Origin: Paenibacillus harenae DSM 16969
GTDB taxonomy: Bacteria; Bacillota; Bacilli; Paenibacillales; Paenibacillaceae
DNA: 64,000 nucleotides
Assembly: GCF_000422465.1 (NCBI RefSeq)
Contig: NZ_KE383843.1
Span: 310,001 to 374,000 of the forward strand
Reading direction: 5' to 3'
The translations under genes were made by a program, and so were the position numbers. Shown piece after piece: positions 16,546-26,373 of the stretch. How positions within the stretch are numbered: the stretch's first letter is position 1; each line of letters starts with the position of its first letter. The notes under the pieces were generated by a model, which worked only from the letters and a program-made list of their open reading frames with translations, was not told where the DNA came from and searched no databases.

Positions 16546-18681
16546 TTATTTGACCGTGTTATTCGTAACGGCGTCATTCGCTTTCAACGCCAGCTTGGCT
16601 TTCGTGAGCGTATTGTTCTCGACGGTATAGGCCGGAGCCCCCGTGCCGGCGTTAACGGTAGAGATCCCGATCGCTGCCAGATTGGAGGTGATCGTATTGC
16701 CGCGAATGACCGCCTTCAGGATGTCATGCTTCTCCTTCCGCTTCCAATAGTCATTGAGCTTAATCAGCTCAATGCCTGTATTGGTCAGCTTATTCGCCGT
16801 GATCGTATTGTTCTCCAGCACGACGCTTCCGGCGGCTTGAACGCTGATCGCCGGCGAATCGCCCAGCAGCTCGAACGTTGAATTTTTGACGGTGAGGTCG
16901 AGCTTCGGATGGTCGCCGAGCAGATTAATGGCCGACGTCGACGCCGATTTGAAGCTGCAGCCGTCGAATACGTATTTTCCGGCCTGCGCGGCGCTGATCG
17001 CCCCGTAATCTCCGCCCTCGGCGCCCTCGAATACGCATTTGTTATAGGTGCCGGGAGGCAGCGCCAGACCGTAGTTCGTGTTAAAGCCGATCACCTTCAG
17101 ATTGTCGAATATACTGCCTTCCGCAGCGCCGCCGGAGACGGCGCGCAGCGTCGGTTCGCCTGTTATCGTCACGTTTTTGAGATGGACCGGCTTGCCCCAG
17201 ATCGACAATCCCGAGTCGCTCTTCTTCGTATTATGGATAGTCACGTTCGATGCGCTGACTCCGAATGGAACCTTGGCGCTAATCGAGAACATGGAGTCCG
17301 TGAACGTCATCCCGTCGATTTTAATATTAGGACCGTCTAATGTCGTATAGGAATCATTCATTTTATTGCCTAGGAAGGTAACGTCATGCGCTGCAACGAT
17401 TCTTGTCCCGTCAAAATGGTTGTTTCTGACCGTCGCTCCCGTAAACGGCTCGGAAACGGCTAGACCGATCACGCCTTTCGATGCCAGATGATTGTCTTCG
17501 ACAACGGCATTCCGGCCGTCATAGAGAATGACATCGTAAGCGGCGTTATTATAAAATTTATTTCCTTTAATCACGACATTGCTGTTCCGGTATCCGTTCT
17601 CTCCAAAGCCGCCCTCCAGGTCGATGCCGGACTGCGGTGCGGTTCCTTTCGTATCATGGAGCGAATTGTTCGTGATAAGCACGTTATCGGCCCCGCCGAC
17701 CGTAATGCCCTGCCTTCGGTTAAAGGCGAATTCCGAGTTTTTCACGACTGCGTTTTTCGTTACAACCCGGTTCCAATATTCGATGTAGGCGCCTTTCTTG
17801 CCGGATTGATTAAAAACGAGGTGGAACTGCGCCGCGCCCACCGGAATGGGAATGATGTCCCTTACTTTTTTGCCTGCCAGCTTCTGCAGAAACCTTCCGT
17901 TCGCTTTATAGAAATAAATATCGAATGTACCCGGAAGCTTAATGGCATTGGACAGCTCGAAAACCCGCTCGTTCTTGAAGATGGCGTTATCGAAGGTAAG
18001 CGGCGCCCTCGTGCGGATTTTTTTGGGGTTGGAATAATTAATCCCTTTGTCGTTCAGATCGCCTTGGACGAAATGGTCCTCGTACAGATCCTTCACCATC
18101 GTGCCGTGACCGCCGAGCATCAGCCCGTCGCCCGTGAAATCGGTCGATTTAACGCCGTCGATCGTGACGTTCGACGCGCCCTCCGTCAGAATGCCGAACC
18201 CGCTTTCATGCGTGCCGGCCGTATGCCGATTATCCTTTTTCGTATAATCGTGAGAGTTCCGGTCGCCTTTGTAGGTCCCCCCCTTAAGGGTGACGTTATT
18301 GACGCCGTAGCCGATATACATCAGTTCGTATCTTTCTTTTCCGTTCGTCTCCTTCTGCAGAACAGCGTCTTCCGGGAGTTCGAACGTCATATCACTTACC
18401 ATGTTGATTCGGCTGTTTTTGTCGATCAGATACGTGCCGGACGGAAGCAAGGTTACTTTCTTGCCGTTTTTGGCCGCCCACTTCAGGGCATTGTTTATCC
18501 CCTTGGTCGTTTCAACGGGATGCGTACCGTTATTATGTATTCCCCAGCGGGACAGCTCGATCCCGTAACGCGCCTGCGCAGCTGAAGCTTCCCCGCTTGA
18601 GACGGCTGAATTAGACGGATTCGCTGTGCCTAACGCGGCGAGCTGCAAGACAAGCAGCACAGACAAACATAATTTCAACAT
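16546..18681 (-). CDS. Secreted right-handed parallel beta-helix protein
   Basis: 711 aa with a signal peptide (LKLCLSVLLVLQLAALGTANP). The next section resembles the start of polysaccharide lyase-like beta-helix proteins (IHNNGTHPVETTKGINNALKWA, then GTYLIDKNSRI). The remainder is rich in short coils of the type NVTIDG, VVIKGNKFYNN and AVVEDNHLAS, typical of pectate-lyase-like PbH1 repeats. No clear catalytic set could be assigned, so lyase, hydrolase or structural roles are all open. It is a single gene with its own AGGAG site and terminator. It is probably an extracellular polysaccharide-active protein given the sugar loci nearby. Confidence 0.8.
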   Translation of the reverse strand: MLKLCLSVLLVLQLAALGTANPSNSAVSSGEASAAQARYGIELSRWGIHNNGTHPVETTKGINNALKWAAKNGKKVTLLPSGTYLIDKNSRINMVSDMTFELPEDAVLQKETNGKERYELMYIGYGVNNVTLKGGTYKGDRNSHDYTKKDNRHTAGTHESGFGILTEGASNVTIDGVKSTDFTGDGLMLGGHGTMVKDLYEDHFVQGDLNDKGINYSNPKKIRTRAPLTFDNAIFKNERVFELSNAIKLPGTFDIYFYKANGRFLQKLAGKKVRDIIPIPVGAAQFHLVFNQSGKKGAYIEYWNRVVTKNAVVKNSEFAFNRRQGITVGGADNVLITNNSLHDTKGTAPQSGIDLEGGFGENGYRNSNVVIKGNKFYNNAAYDVILYDGRNAVVEDNHLASKGVIGLAVSEPFTGATVRNNHFDGTRIVAAHDVTFLGNKMNDSYTTLDGPNIKIDGMTFTDSMFSISAKVPFGVSASNVTIHNTKKSDSGLSIWGKPVHLKNVTITGEPTLRAVSGGAAEGSIFDNLKVIGFNTNYGLALPPGTYNKCVFEGAEGGDYGAISAAQAGKYVFDGCSFKSASTSAINLLGDHPKLDLTVKNSTFELLGDSPAISVQAAGSVVLENNTITANKLTNTGIELIKLNDYWKRKEKHDILKAVIRGNTITSNLAAIGISTVNAGTGAPAYTVENNTLTKAKLALKANDAVTNNTVK

Positions 18682-18759
18682 GATCTCCTTGAACCTCCCG
18701 TTTCTGCATCAAGTAACCCCTCTACTATAGCATGCCACCCATTCTTTATAAAGAACAAT

Positions 18760-19830
18760 CTAGGGCGTATTTAAAAACCCTGTATTTTGAATATTCGTCT
18801 CGATGTGCATCTCTAGCTGCAGACGGGGGTAATATTCCTCCCGCCAATCGGCCAAGCTTTCCCGCGGAATGATATGCCTGTAAAATTGTCCGAGACCGAG
18901 AATATCGGCTTTAACGGCTTGGATTTTCCCGAACATGGCGTTAAACCGTTCCGTAAGCAGTTTGTCCAGTTCTTCCCTGATCATTTCGTTCGTCGGTTGG
19001 CCCCTCGTCTCGAGCAATACGACCTTTAACCGAATCGTACTCTTCATATAAGGCGTGTCGCCAATCATGCTGCTTGTGTTACGCATCGTATTGGCGGTGA
19101 TCAGCACGCTGGCATGGTTCATCACTTCGATGCTTCCCTGCGTGCTCTCCCCGTTGAAAGCATTGAACAATAACGTCTCGCTCGGACTAATCCGCGCGAC
19201 CATTCGCCCGTTCTTGATAACAGCCGACCCGATATGCTCAATAGCCGTTGTCTTCCCGGAACGGACAATCGGAATGGCGACATCCCGCGTGAATGAATGA
19301 ATGCTGCGATATACCTGCCATACCCTTGTCAAGGAGATTTGCGGATTCCAGCCCGCGTTTTTCTCAAAGAAATCGAATAGGATGGTTCCTTGCGACTCCA
19401 GCCCTTTTTTTACCTTGTCAAAAAAAGAGGGCAAATCCTCGTCGCATATGGCGACAAGAGCTTTAGGGGAAATATCCCTCGCCCGCATGAAATCGACGAT
19501 GCTTTCGCTCATCCCTTCCATGGCGAACTGCTTGTCCAGCAGAACGATTTTCACATGAAGCAGATCGACATGCTCTTCCATGTTCATGCTGAGCCTATCA
19601 ATGGCATGCGTAATGGTTCTCCCGCTTCCCGACACGATTTTAATCCGAATCCTGTCAGTAACGGGTTCTGATATTTGCAGGAACACGTGAAAGATGCCTT
19701 CCGACTTCGAGATGCCCAAGACAACCGGAAGCACGCGGTGATTAATGTCGATGTTGTCCCAGCAGCCGCTTAACGGCAGGGCAAGGGTGAGAACGATCAG
19801 TCCTTTGATGATCCGCTTACGTAGGTTCAT
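18760..19830 (-). CDS. Spore germination protein, Ger(x)C lipoprotein
   Basis: 356 aa. The N-terminus is a lipoprotein signal with LPLSGCWD, the Cys being followed by WD as is usual in GerAC/GerBC proteins. Further family landmarks are VLPVVLGIS, a middle domain with GSGRTITHAIDRLS, and a C-terminal domain with LDKLLTERFNAMFGKIQAVKADILGLG. It is the C subunit of a germinant receptor in the inner spore membrane. Its start overlaps the end of the B subunit gene by 14 bases. The three subunits lie in the canonical A-B-C order. Confidence 0.93.
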   Translation of the reverse strand: MNLRKRIIKGLIVLTLALPLSGCWDNIDINHRVLPVVLGISKSEGIFHVFLQISEPVTDRIRIKIVSGSGRTITHAIDRLSMNMEEHVDLLHVKIVLLDKQFAMEGMSESIVDFMRARDISPKALVAICDEDLPSFFDKVKKGLESQGTILFDFFEKNAGWNPQISLTRVWQVYRSIHSFTRDVAIPIVRSGKTTAIEHIGSAVIKNGRMVARISPSETLLFNAFNGESTQGSIEVMNHASVLITANTMRNTSSMIGDTPYMKSTIRLKVVLLETRGQPTNEMIREELDKLLTERFNAMFGKIQAVKADILGLGQFYRHIIPRESLADWREEYYPRLQLEMHIETNIQNTGFLNTP

Positions 19831-20896
19831 AGCTTCTTTTCCTCTTTTCCCGAAGCCCCAAGAAATAGATGGAGAAAGGAATGATCAGCCACACATAGAT
19901 CCGCAAAACCATATTGCATATAAAGAGTTCCTCGACATCCTGCCAATTCGGGATCATGATACAGCCGATGTAAGTAACGGCTGATATAAACAGCAGCAAA
20001 TAAACCGGTTTCACCTTAGGAAGCGGGCGGCTGATCATGCGGCTCATCTGCCATATGAGCAAAGCGATAAACAGCATCGTGAACGTAATGAGGCTAAGCA
20101 ACAGAAACAAAGTGACCCGGTCAAACATGAGCCAATTGACATGTATCGTGCCGACTAACATCACAAATGGAAACTTGAACGTTGATGCGGTCGATCGGCC
20201 GAAGGTAAGTACCGGAATATAGACGGCAAGCAACAAAAAAGGAATAAGCGACAAGGCGGCAAGGAGCAGCTTTTTGCTGGAATACGTGATCTCCGGCTGT
20301 ACAAAACCTAAGAACAGAAAGCTGGTTGCAAACACGTAGAAGCTCTTCATATAAGAGATACTGGTCAGAAATTCGAATCGCTTTTCTATAAGCGGCAGGA
20401 TATAGTGCCAATCCACGTTTTGAAACGAAATCGTCAAAATAAAGCCGATCGAAGGCAGAAACAGGATAGCCAGCAGCACGCCCGTTCGAAAAATTGAAGC
20501 AATGCCGTTCGCTGCAATATAGGTTGAAATGAACAGCAGCAGTCCCGTAACCGCCCATATCGGCGTATTGGACAGAAAAACGATGGTAATGATTTCCGCA
20601 AAAGCGCGAACCGCAATGACATTCACCATGTACAAATAGAAAATAACCGGTACCAGAAACAAGACGGCCGCGCTCTTGCCGACGTTCGTATAAATGCTGA
20701 TAATATCCTGATTTGAAAAATAACCCAAGCCTTTCATATAGACCGCCATGACGATCAGATTCGCGGCCGCGCCCGCAAGAATGGGAAGCCAGTGCCCTTC
20801 GCTCGAGCTTGCGATAATATGCTCGGGATAAATAAAAAAAATGATGCCCAGCTGTGTCAGAAAAAACGTTAATCCCACATGCAGGCTTTTATCCAT
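19817..20896 (-). CDS. Spore germination protein, GerB family (B subunit)
   Basis: 359 aa with about ten membrane segments and no signal peptide. This is an APC-type transporter-like subunit that binds the germinant in GerA-type receptors. Typical features are the N-terminal FFLTQLGIIFFIYPEHII segment and the repeated aromatic membrane helices. Its start overlaps the A subunit by 8 bases, and its end overlaps the C subunit by 14 bases. The germinant cannot be predicted from sequence by eye. Confidence 0.92.
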   Translation of the reverse strand: MDKSLHVGLTFFLTQLGIIFFIYPEHIIASSSEGHWLPILAGAAANLIVMAVYMKGLGYFSNQDIISIYTNVGKSAAVLFLVPVIFYLYMVNVIAVRAFAEIITIVFLSNTPIWAVTGLLLFISTYIAANGIASIFRTGVLLAILFLPSIGFILTISFQNVDWHYILPLIEKRFEFLTSISYMKSFYVFATSFLFLGFVQPEITYSSKKLLLAALSLIPFLLLAVYIPVLTFGRSTASTFKFPFVMLVGTIHVNWLMFDRVTLFLLLSLITFTMLFIALLIWQMSRMISRPLPKVKPVYLLLFISAVTYIGCIMIPNWQDVEELFICNMVLRIYVWLIIPFSIYFLGLREKRKRSYEPT

Positions 20897-22223
20897 GCTT
20901 CATTTCACCCTTTTTACAGCTGAGGTTGAGATAGGGAACGCCGAAGGTACGAAGACTGGCCATGTACGCGCTAAGCAGCACCATGCCCGCCATAATGCCA
21001 AGAACGCCATAAAGGGCCGCGAGAATGACGATGACATACTTAAACATCCGGATGGACAGCGAATTCTGAAACCCGACCACCGTCGAATTGGCAATTGTCG
21101 TCGCCGCAAGGATTATGATGAGCAGATTGCTTACGAGTCTTGCCGTCACGACCGCCTGTCCGATAATAATGCCTCCCACCATCGTAAGGGTTGGTCCGAT
21201 GCTCTTCGGCAATCTCGCGCTTGCTTCAATGATGAGTTCCAAAATCACAAGCATGATCAACATTTCCACGATGGCCGGATACGGGACCCCCTCCCTGCTT
21301 TGCGCTACGCTTAAGGCCATTTCAATACGCAGCACTTCGGGATTGACGGCCACGAGAGCGACGTAGAAGCCAGGGGCGAGCAAGGTCAATAATACGCCGA
21401 CTAGTCGAATCGACCGAATAATGACCATGATAGGAAGCGAATAATTCCGGTCATTATCCAGCGCGAACATATCCCACAGCAGATTGGGAAGAACCAGCGC
21501 AAACGGAATCCTGTCAACGAACAGGACGACCTTCCCCTTCAGCAATGCGCTGACGGCCTCCTGCGGCAGCTCCGTTGTATTCCATTTGGGAATCGCCTGC
21601 CATTTCGGAAAGCCCATTAATTTCGAGACATGTTGGATATGGTTAATCTCCATGTCCGAATGGTCCTCGATCTGACCGATCATTTCGCGAATCATTGCCG
21701 GTTCAGCATAGACTTCATCATAAATGAGCGTCAGCTTCTTCCGCTGCTCCCTGCCCGTTGCGAAGGTTCTTACGCGCATGCTGGCTGCGCTTCGCTGCTT
21801 GCGTATAAGTCCGATGTTCGTATCGATATCTTCAATGAATGAGCTTGACGGTCCTTGAAGAATATTTTCATTCGACGGAAGATCGATCGACCGGGTAAGC
21901 TCCTTCTGTGCGGCGTCGACGACGATCATCCGATTTCTGTCAACGAGATATAAGATGACACACCCTTGCTGAATGGCGCTGACTGCCGTCCGGACGTTGG
22001 TCTCCTCTACAGTCCCGAGCGTATGCCAAAAGGCGTCCGCCTCCATAAGGGAGGCACGGGCGCTTAATTCCTGCTCTATGAATATCGATAAGGTTGATGT
22101 TACGTCGACAAGCGTCGCGAAACCGAATATCGTAACCTGCTGCTCCAGGAGCGTTTGCCGCTGCACGAAGAAATCGTCATTTCTACCAAGTGCGTCTTTT
22201 ACCTCTTGCAGAAAAGCATTCAT
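20889..22223 (-). CDS. Spore germination protein, GerA family (A subunit)
   Basis: 444 aa, slightly shorter than the usual 470-500 because the hydrophilic N-terminal region is short. The GerA core is clear: LVDRNRMIVVDA, LPSNENILQGPSSSFIEDI, IGLIRKQRSAASMRV and GKVVLFVDRIPFALVLP, followed by five or so membrane segments with EGVPYPAIVEMLIML. The ATG is preceded by GAGGGAG. It is the first gene of the germinant receptor operon and should be expressed in the forespore by sigma-G, though I could not identify a convincing promoter. Confidence 0.93.
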   Translation of the reverse strand: MNAFLQEVKDALGRNDDFFVQRQTLLEQQVTIFGFATLVDVTSTLSIFIEQELSARASLMEADAFWHTLGTVEETNVRTAVSAIQQGCVILYLVDRNRMIVVDAAQKELTRSIDLPSNENILQGPSSSFIEDIDTNIGLIRKQRSAASMRVRTFATGREQRKKLTLIYDEVYAEPAMIREMIGQIEDHSDMEINHIQHVSKLMGFPKWQAIPKWNTTELPQEAVSALLKGKVVLFVDRIPFALVLPNLLWDMFALDNDRNYSLPIMVIIRSIRLVGVLLTLLAPGFYVALVAVNPEVLRIEMALSVAQSREGVPYPAIVEMLIMLVILELIIEASARLPKSIGPTLTMVGGIIIGQAVVTARLVSNLLIIILAATTIANSTVVGFQNSLSIRMFKYVIVILAALYGVLGIMAGMVLLSAYMASLRTFGVPYLNLSCKKGEMKHG

Positions 22224-22305
22224 CGCTCCCTCTCCCCCTATGAAAAGATCTCTGTTACGAATTCTCTCCTACCTGGTGCGATATATACTTTTGAACAAAA
22301 GAGAA

Positions 22306-22340
22306 CAGCAAAAAAACGCCCCTGGAAAGGCGTTTTAAAA
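22306..22340 (-). terminator. Terminator of the DUF445 genes
   Basis: On the minus strand AAAACGCC (22329-22336) and GGCGTTTT (22313-22320) form an 8-bp stem closed by the loop TTTCCAGG and followed by TTTGCTG. Confidence 0.85.
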
Positions 22341-22350
22341 GGACAGTCCG

Positions 22351-23685
22351 CTACAGCAATTGAAGCAGCGGCTCGTAAATACCGTACAGCACAATATAGA
22401 ATGCAGCGCCGAGAGCGGCACCGATGTACGCTCCGTTCAGTCGGATCCGCTGCAGATCGGTCTCCACCTTGCTTTCGATGAAATGAACGAGCCGCTGCTC
22501 GGTGAACCGGTCCAGCGTCGTCCGGACGATAACCCCGATCATCGCATGCTCCGTTTCTATGATTTTGCGAACGAAGGTCTGGGCATACTGCTCCAGCCAG
22601 CCCTTCGTCTCTTCATCCGATTTGAACCATTCCCAATAGGAAGCAATGAACCGGTTAATTAATTGCTTCAGGTCGGATTGGTTTACCGAATGCCGATCCG
22701 CTGCAGCAAGCTGCATGCCCGTATCCTCCGTCAACAGCCGCCTGAAATTGCCGAGAATAGCCTCGATGGACGGCAGCAGCGAGATTTGACCGATCACTTC
22801 GTCGCGCCAGGCGTTAACCGCTTCAACAACGTCCTCGCGAGTTTGCAAATGCTCGGCCAGCTGGTACATCATCTTCTCCACCAGCACCCGAAGCTCATGC
22901 TGCGGGTTGCGCAAATCTTGCAGCAGCTTCTGCAGATCGTCATACAGCGCGTTCGCCGCATCGTCCAAATTAAGCGCATTCGCCGATTCCGCAATTTCTA
23001 CGGCCATCTTCTTCAGCCATTTGGAGAAAACGCCGCCTTGATTTACGTATTTCTCTTTCTCTCTCGCAAGCATTTCCCGGATAACGGCCTTCGTCTCTTC
23101 GCCGGAGACGCGCGACGACGCGTATTCCACAAGCTGGCTCATCCAGCTTTGAAAATCGCCGTTATCCATCACCCACTTGAGCGCTTTGCCGGCATAGGGA
23201 GACAGATTGATATTGCTAATTCCTCTGCGGGCTTGCTCATCCAGAAGGACCGATAAACCCTTCAAATCCAGCTTCGCCAGCAGATTGGACAGCAGCGTCC
23301 AGCCCTGTTCCGCTACCGCCGCTGCCGGCCGCCGGTCGATCCAGGCAATCGCCGCCTCGACAAGGGAGATCTGCTTGACCTTTTCCTTCAACAAATCCTG
23401 GCTGAGCAGCTGCTGCTCCACCATTTGGGCAACGCCCTCGATCAGTTTATCGCGGTTTCTCGGAATAATCGCCGTATGCGGAATCCATTTCCATCCGAAC
23501 GGATGCCGGAATAAGACGGTAACGGCGAATAAATCGGCCAGTGCGCCGACAAGCCCGGCTTCCGTCGTATAGAGAAGCATGCGCGCCCACCATTGATCCG
23601 GGAAAACATATACGCTGCATGCGGCGCAGACGAACAGCAGGGCAAGCAGAAGAAGGCTCAGGTTTGCTTTTTTTCTCATTGCCAT
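22351..23685 (-). CDS. DUF445 family membrane protein (downstream copy)
   Basis: 444 aa. The N-terminal membrane hairpin is followed by the family signature EAGLVGALADLFAVTVLFRHPFG with IIPRNRDKLIEGVAQMVEQQLLS. A long helical middle follows, then a C-terminal membrane anchor in which LQRIRLNGAYIGAALGAAFYIVLYGIYEPLLQLL mirrors the N-terminal one. DUF445 proteins (YheB-like) are inner-membrane proteins of unknown role. It starts 7 bases after the end of a paralog, and the two share the layout throughout, so a tandem duplication is likely. The next gene downstream is the ger operon, but a terminator separates them. Confidence 0.9.
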   Translation of the reverse strand: MAMRKKANLSLLLLALLFVCAACSVYVFPDQWWARMLLYTTEAGLVGALADLFAVTVLFRHPFGWKWIPHTAIIPRNRDKLIEGVAQMVEQQLLSQDLLKEKVKQISLVEAAIAWIDRRPAAAVAEQGWTLLSNLLAKLDLKGLSVLLDEQARRGISNINLSPYAGKALKWVMDNGDFQSWMSQLVEYASSRVSGEETKAVIREMLAREKEKYVNQGGVFSKWLKKMAVEIAESANALNLDDAANALYDDLQKLLQDLRNPQHELRVLVEKMMYQLAEHLQTREDVVEAVNAWRDEVIGQISLLPSIEAILGNFRRLLTEDTGMQLAAADRHSVNQSDLKQLINRFIASYWEWFKSDEETKGWLEQYAQTFVRKIIETEHAMIGVIVRTTLDRFTEQRLVHFIESKVETDLQRIRLNGAYIGAALGAAFYIVLYGIYEPLLQLL

Positions 23686-23692
23686 TGTCTTG

Positions 23693-24964
23693 CTAGCCCC
23701 CTATCCAGAAGGTCGCCAGGTGCAGAATAGCGCCGACCAGCGCACCGACTCCGATTCCGTTAATCCGGATATATTGCAAATCGCGCCCCGCCTTTTCCTT
23801 CGCCAGCAGAATAAGCTGCTCCTCGGAGAAGCTGTTCAGCTTATCCGTAACCGCCTTGCCGATATACGAATGCTTATTTTCCAACCATTTGAGAAGCGTT
23901 GCCTTCACATAACGGTCAAGACGAGCCTGCAGCGGCTCATTCTCCGCCAAATAAGCGACGCCCTGCCGAACCCTGACTTTAATCCATGGGTATCTTTCCT
24001 GCTCGGACTCCGCATTTGCCGCGGCGGCTGCCCGAAGCTTCTCGAGACCCGACTGAATATAGTCGTCCAATTTCATTTCCTGCTTCACCGATTGAAGCAG
24101 TTTCGTCTTGCCTTCCTCGATCCGGTAGCGAAGCGGCTCGTCCGTTCTCAGCCGAGTGACAAACCGTTCGAAATACTGCTTCATCTGCTGCCGATGCGGA
24201 TGCTCCTCGGATGCCAATTGGGTAAAGAACCGCACAAGCCAATCCTGAATTTTCACGCTGATAGTCGCCGTATCCAGCCCGGCCGTATAATCAATCAGCT
24301 TTCTTCTGAATTGATCCCCTTCATAGGAGCGGATCGCGGAATCGACGATTTGCCCGATGACCGTACGGAACGGGGCGGATTTGACGATCTTGATGAGCTC
24401 CGGAATGATAAACGCAATGATTCTGTCATCGTACCGGTTACGGATCGTCCACTCGCCAATGTCGGCCGCAAGATCAGACACCCCGATCGTATCGGCATGC
24501 TCGAGAATAAACGTTTGAACCGTCCCCGCCAGCTCCTTCAGATCGATCGTCGTAATGACGTCGTCGGCCAGCTGCTGCAAAATTTCATTAATTCCCTGCT
24601 CCCCTCCGTGCTCCTTTAAATAGGTCACGAAGACGTCCGCAATATTGTATTCGTCGAGCCTCTCCTTAATATTAGGAATGGTCAACAGCTCGTTCTGCAC
24701 CATGGCGACGAGCTCGCCGATCAGTCTCTCCCGGTTGCGGGATATGATATTCGTTCCCATCCATATCGGCCATTTGATGCGAAGCGGGTTGCCGAACAAT
24801 GCGCTTACCGCGAACGAGTCCGCTAAACCGCCGATCGCAGCCGCGCTGAACAGCGAGAACAGCAGCCCGCCGATAAAATGGTCATGAAAGGGAAATGCCG
24901 CCAAAATCCCGATCCCCGAGCAAATCAGCGCAAGATCCGCTTTTTTCTTAATGCTACTATTCAT
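23693..24964 (-). CDS. DUF445 family membrane protein (upstream copy)
   Basis: 423 aa. It has the same architecture as its neighbour: an N-terminal membrane segment, AAAIGGLADSFAVSALFGNPLR, IISRNRERLIGELVAMVQNELL, a helical middle region and a C-terminal LQYIRINGIGVGALVGAILHLATFWIGG anchor. The last motif, R-NG--VGALVGA, is the family hallmark that mirrors the N-terminal GG-AD-FAV motif. The function is unknown. It is the first gene of the two-gene transcript. Confidence 0.9.
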   Translation of the reverse strand: MNSSIKKKADLALICSGIGILAAFPFHDHFIGGLLFSLFSAAAIGGLADSFAVSALFGNPLRIKWPIWMGTNIISRNRERLIGELVAMVQNELLTIPNIKERLDEYNIADVFVTYLKEHGGEQGINEILQQLADDVITTIDLKELAGTVQTFILEHADTIGVSDLAADIGEWTIRNRYDDRIIAFIIPELIKIVKSAPFRTVIGQIVDSAIRSYEGDQFRRKLIDYTAGLDTATISVKIQDWLVRFFTQLASEEHPHRQQMKQYFERFVTRLRTDEPLRYRIEEGKTKLLQSVKQEMKLDDYIQSGLEKLRAAAAANAESEQERYPWIKVRVRQGVAYLAENEPLQARLDRYVKATLLKWLENKHSYIGKAVTDKLNSFSEEQLILLAKEKAGRDLQYIRINGIGVGALVGAILHLATFWIGG

Positions 24965-25207
24965 TGACGATCTCCATTCATAATGACGTTACGCTCATCA
25001 TTATCCCATAAATGAAGGGGTCGAAACAATGGAACACCGCCTCGATTATCCGCTTTCAACGCGGTAAAGGGCAGCATCCGCCTCCGCTCTGGTGCAAATG
25101 AATATTTTTCCAAACTTAAGGGAAGTTAACTGATAAGCCTGGAAGTGCAGGTGTAAGGTGGGAATTTTAACTCTCAAGTCAAGAATTAAGCGAGGCGGAT
25201 TATTATT

Positions 25208-25903
25208 TTGAAAAAAACAAAAAAGATTTTTCTTTATATACTATCACTAATCTCCATTGTTGCATTAACAATCGGGATTTATATATTGATTGTACAAGTC
25301 CAAGAAAAATTATTTGTGCCTGAAGAGTATTTAATGTGGATTTTCAAATATCCTGCTTCAAGGCTAGTGTTTATTTATGAGATATATCTATTCGCAGGAT
25401 TCTTCTATCTATTTCATAAGGAATTCAGGAGTTCTAAAGATAGTTTTATTAAAAAACACAGAAAACAAATTTTCCCTCTATTTATCATCCTCAACATTGC
25501 CCTGTTTTACATCATTGTCACTGCGGTGACTGTTGTAACCAATAATAAGATTATTGATTATTCATTCCTTTTACCATGGGGAAGACAGTATAACTACAAT
25601 GATGTTGTAATGATTAACACAGGCGTGTATGGTAAGGAACAATATTTACCGTTTAGTCGTTCAAAGGACGACTTTTATTACATCATAGAATTAAAAGACG
25701 GTTCAAAAATTGATTTAACGGATCTCGGCGGAATGAAAAAAGAAGCAGACGATGAGTATTTAATCATTGAAGAGCTTGACAGTCAGCTTGTAAATAGGAA
25801 GATCCCCAAAGTATCCAGTATGGAGAATTTTAAATACAGTACAGAGCGTCTGGATGAAATTTATACGGACAAAATACGAAATATTTTAGAAAATACCAAT
25901 TAA
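25208..25903 (+). CDS. Hypothetical membrane protein with three TM segments and a PH-like tail
   Basis: 231 aa, TTG start with GAGGCGG 9 nt upstream. Three hydrophobic segments lie at about residues 7-30, 50-70 and 85-108. The C-terminal half starts PWGRQYNYNDVVMINTGVYG and goes on with YYIIELKDGSKIDLTDL, the strand pattern of bacterial PH-like domains. I do not know a named family. The base composition is much more AT-rich than the flanking genes, and there are no operon partners, which points to lateral gain. It may be a membrane stress or immunity-type protein, but that is speculation. Confidence 0.65.
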   Translation: MKKTKKIFLYILSLISIVALTIGIYILIVQVQEKLFVPEEYLMWIFKYPASRLVFIYEIYLFAGFFYLFHKEFRSSKDSFIKKHRKQIFPLFIILNIALFYIIVTAVTVVTNNKIIDYSFLLPWGRQYNYNDVVMINTGVYGKEQYLPFSRSKDDFYYIIELKDGSKIDLTDLGGMKKEADDEYLIIEELDSQLVNRKIPKVSSMENFKYSTERLDEIYTDKIRNILENTN

Positions 25904-26110
25904 TAAGCAAGTGGCGGGAATCACTGGCCATCCGGCCCAGTTACGTTACCTATGGATTGCTATGTTACGCTGATGGCGAACGTTAATTCAGTACAAACAG
26001 CTAATTGTGGACGCTTTGTTGCGTTAATCTGCCAAAAGTAAACAAACTCGGCATTTTCACGCGATTGCTGGTTATACTTGTAATAACGATCATACATAGG
26101 AGGCAAACTC

Positions 26111-26326
26111 ATGGCAGATGAAAACAAAGTGACGATCAAAGTGAATGACAACGGATCGCTTCGGGTGACGGGACCGGTCGAACTGATAGACGCAGAAGGC
26201 AACCCGTTCGAGCACAAAGAATCGTTCTCGCTGTGCCGGTGCGGAGGATCAGGCAACAAGCCGTTCTGCGACGGCACGCACAAGTCGATTGGATTCGAAA
26301 GCGCGCCAAGAGCGAAGAAGGAGTAA
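26111..26326 (+). CDS. CDGSH iron-sulfur domain protein
   Basis: 71 aa with AGGAGG eight bases before the ATG. The cluster-binding motif CRCGGSGNKPFCDGTH is complete: three Cys and one His hold a [2Fe-2S] cluster, as in mitoNEET-type proteins. The preceding NDNGSLRVTGPVELIDAEGN segment is the usual N-terminal part of bacterial members. Bacterial proteins of this size are thought to act in redox or cluster transfer; the partner is not known. It is monocistronic with a terminator hairpin. Confidence 0.93.
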   Translation: MADENKVTIKVNDNGSLRVTGPVELIDAEGNPFEHKESFSLCRCGGSGNKPFCDGTHKSIGFESAPRAKKE

Positions 26327-26340
26327 GTCCACGCAATCAG

Positions 26341-26369
26341 CAACCCGGTCTCATGAAGAGGCCGGGTTG
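26341..26369. terminator. Terminator between CDGSH and padR genes
   Basis: AACCCGG (26342-26348) and CCGGGTT (26362-26368) form a 7-bp stem between two convergent genes. The T content on the exits is modest. Confidence 0.6.
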
Positions 26370-26373
26370 TAAA

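Noticed and set aside
17488..18585. 365-codon plus-strand frame
   Set aside because: Antisense to the beta-helix protein; no RBS and no domain features.
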